The notes below the pieces were generated by a model that was given only the letters and a program-made list of their open reading frames with translations, was not told where the DNA came from and searched no databases. 6,385 nucleotides of DNA from Crocinitomix sp. Lineage in GTDB: Bacteria; Bacteroidota; Bacteroidia; Flavobacteriales_D; Crocinitomicaceae. Below are positions 6,001-6,385 of the stretch, piece by piece. The DNA is taken from contig JADZFJ010000094.1 of assembly GCA_020849935.1 (NCBI GenBank), positions 1-6,385 on the forward strand. Reading direction: 5' to 3'. Both the position numbers and the translations under genes were made by a program. The stretch's first letter is position 1. Each line of letters begins with the position of its first letter.

Positions 6001-6385
6001 TAATCCAAAAGATCCAAGAATTGCCCATAATTTGAACCTTAAATTGGATAAATATGGTCAGATTTTGGAGTCGGTGTCTGTGGTTTATCCTCGTCTAATC
6101 GTCGCCAGTGAATTACCAGCTGAAACGAAATTAGAACAAGCTAAAACAACCATCATTTACAGTCAAAATCGGTTCACTAAAGATATTATTTCGGATAATA
6201 TTTACCGCTTGCCTATGCCGGCCGAGGTAAAAACATTCGACTTAAAAAATGTTTTAAAAGCGCATTTTTTTTATTCACCTTCAGATTTCGAAATTCTATT
6301 TTCAGAAAATGATCCTGATGTGGTACTTTACCACGAATTTGATAAAACATTTGAGGCTAACAAAGCTCAAATAAGATTGATAGAG
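3002..6385 (+). CDS. Tc toxin complex B-subunit-like protein (SpvB/TcaC/TcdB family), C-terminus beyond window
   Basis: I translated 1128 consecutive codons without a stop; the frame is still open at the edge. The N-terminus is hydrophilic with no signal peptide, as in Tc toxins. Residues 29-43 (PSISLPKGGGAIKGI) and 88-93 (GLGWNL), then KRKTDKGLPQY, mark the SpvB/TcaC N-terminal domain (roughly 30-340). Six FG-GAP/VCBS-like repeats begin at D443, D494, D545, D604, D659 and D710 (for example DLNGDGKPE, DIDGSGTSD), spaced 51-59 residues, predicting a six-bladed beta-propeller. YYDHAEREFRGFG (814-826) is a hallmark of the TcdB middle region (roughly 660-1030). The last residues, IRLIE, match a conserved point well before the end of TcB proteins, which are usually about 1400-1500 residues or longer when fused to TcC. 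Known role: TcB and TcC form the cocoon that holds a cleaved toxic enzyme, and the propeller is the gate that docks on the TcA pore. ATG 3002 is preferred because the upstream frame is closed by TGA at 2900-2902 and has no other in-frame ATG. Function in this host is inferred. Confidence 0.9.
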   Translation, partial: MKEQTTNKSTNAFLKTDGGKTKSNAIETPSISLPKGGGAIKGIDEKFSVNAINGTSSFSIPLPFSPARGITPQLALGYNSGAGNSAFGLGWNLSLSTIKRKTDKGLPQYLDTIDSDVFLFSEAEDLVPKFKKTVTINPQTPGETETFEFDDHGDYILDERDSPDGSFKIRNYIPRVEGLFARIERWRSKETDEIKWRVITRDNTTSLFGWTAQARISDPTNAAKIFEWLPEFVFDDKGNCAQYIYKKENKEGLDSNLIHNRNRIKNNEITYTNTYLKKVVYGNRTPYKQFGDPFPLSDDYFFSTVFDYGEHDELLPENIIKNWDFRVDAFSDYKAGFEIRTTRLCKRVLLFHHFKGQGEYEGLVSSLNFSYDTSSEEDFTFLKSATQIGSIKKPDGTYSSKSLPPMEFLYQKHEWNNTIKNIHSDELVNAPEGIEGSNYQFTDLYNEGLSGILSEQAGTWYYKQNLGNGEFDHTKLVANKPSFSGLGSTLHLGDLDADGGKQLVAFGTEIPGYFEVDEENDWQNFQPFKSLPTINFGDPNTRMIDLNGDGKPEVIISQEQVFTWYPSEGKEGFSSAQKVAIPTDEEDGPRVVFSEVSQTIYLADMSGDGMIDIVRIKNGNVCYWPNLGYGNFGPKISVDQAPVFDTTDNFNAAYIRLVDIDGSGTSDIVYLGKNKFTCWKNLSGNRFGKTPFEIDPFPEIDSTSRITTADILGNGLPCIVWSSSMQKNERIPLKYIDLLNSKKPHIMIGYQNNMGKEVSMKYKPSTHYYLQDKKAGKPWVTKLHFPVYCVDETITEDKISGYRFISKYQYHHGYYDHAEREFRGFGMVEQTDSETFENWKKSDATNIVEESLHQEPVITKSWSHTGAFLQNEKILSQFSNDYWYNEIKRFGFSPEHHEIELPDAKLIVAQGLELELLNQLSAVELREAYRACKGMGLRSEVFAKDAVKYGSNPEDLERELIPYSVATNNCFIQLIQPKGKNKHAVFTVVQSEAISYTYERNPKDPRIAHNLNLKLDKYGQILESVSVVYPRLIVASELPAETKLEQAKTTIIYSQNRFTKDIISDNIYRLPMPAEVKTFDLKNVLKAHFFYSPSDFEILFSENDPDVVLYHEFDKTFEANKAQIRLIE

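Overview
This AT-rich window most likely comes from a member of the Bacteroidota, probably a flavobacterium. The reasons are the low GC content, mostly weak or absent Shine-Dalgarno sequences, a -7 box of the TAnnTTTG type (TATATTTG at 1952-1959) with a TTG at -33, and protein families typical of that phylum (a VTC-domain protein, a DUF4919-like protein, a flavobacterial-style addiction-module antitoxin). The assignment is inference from these features; there is no marker gene here.

Left part (1-1807), ordinary chromosomal genes. A minus-strand VTC-domain protein (polyphosphate polymerase family) runs off the left edge. A divergent cytidine deaminase gene (cdd) follows on the plus strand. It meets, end to end with no spacer, a convergent minus-strand gene for an exported DUF4919-like protein.

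Middle part (1808-3001), accessory and scarred. A good promoter overlapped by an inverted repeat (TTAGCTA-N6-TAGCTAA) leads through a leader of about 100 nt to an intact antitoxin gene. The partner RelE/ParE-type toxin gene starts in a 1-nt overlap with it but keeps only about its first 29 codons before the sequence departs from the family and stops. After it come about 590 bases without an intact gene, including a sharply GC-richer patch (36 of 60 bases at 2621-2680, against 10 of 60 at 2701-2760), a long imperfect hairpin and a perfect 14-bp palindrome. This looks like a junction where DNA was gained and lost.

Right part (3002-6385), the main item of interest. An uninterrupted reading frame of 1128 codons is still open at the right edge. 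It encodes a Tc (toxin complex) B-subunit-like protein: an SpvB/TcaC-type N-terminal domain, six regularly spaced FG-GAP/VCBS-like repeats predicting a six-bladed beta-propeller, and the conserved TcB middle region. In known Tc toxins, TcB and the N-terminal part of TcC form a hollow cocoon that carries a toxic C-terminal enzyme and docks on the TcA pore. The window ends inside the gene, so the C-terminal part, any TcC/RHS partner and the effector lie beyond it.

The genes do not form one pathway. The left part is housekeeping or envelope-related, while the broken toxin-antitoxin locus and the Tc-type gene look like separate accessory items at one variable site.
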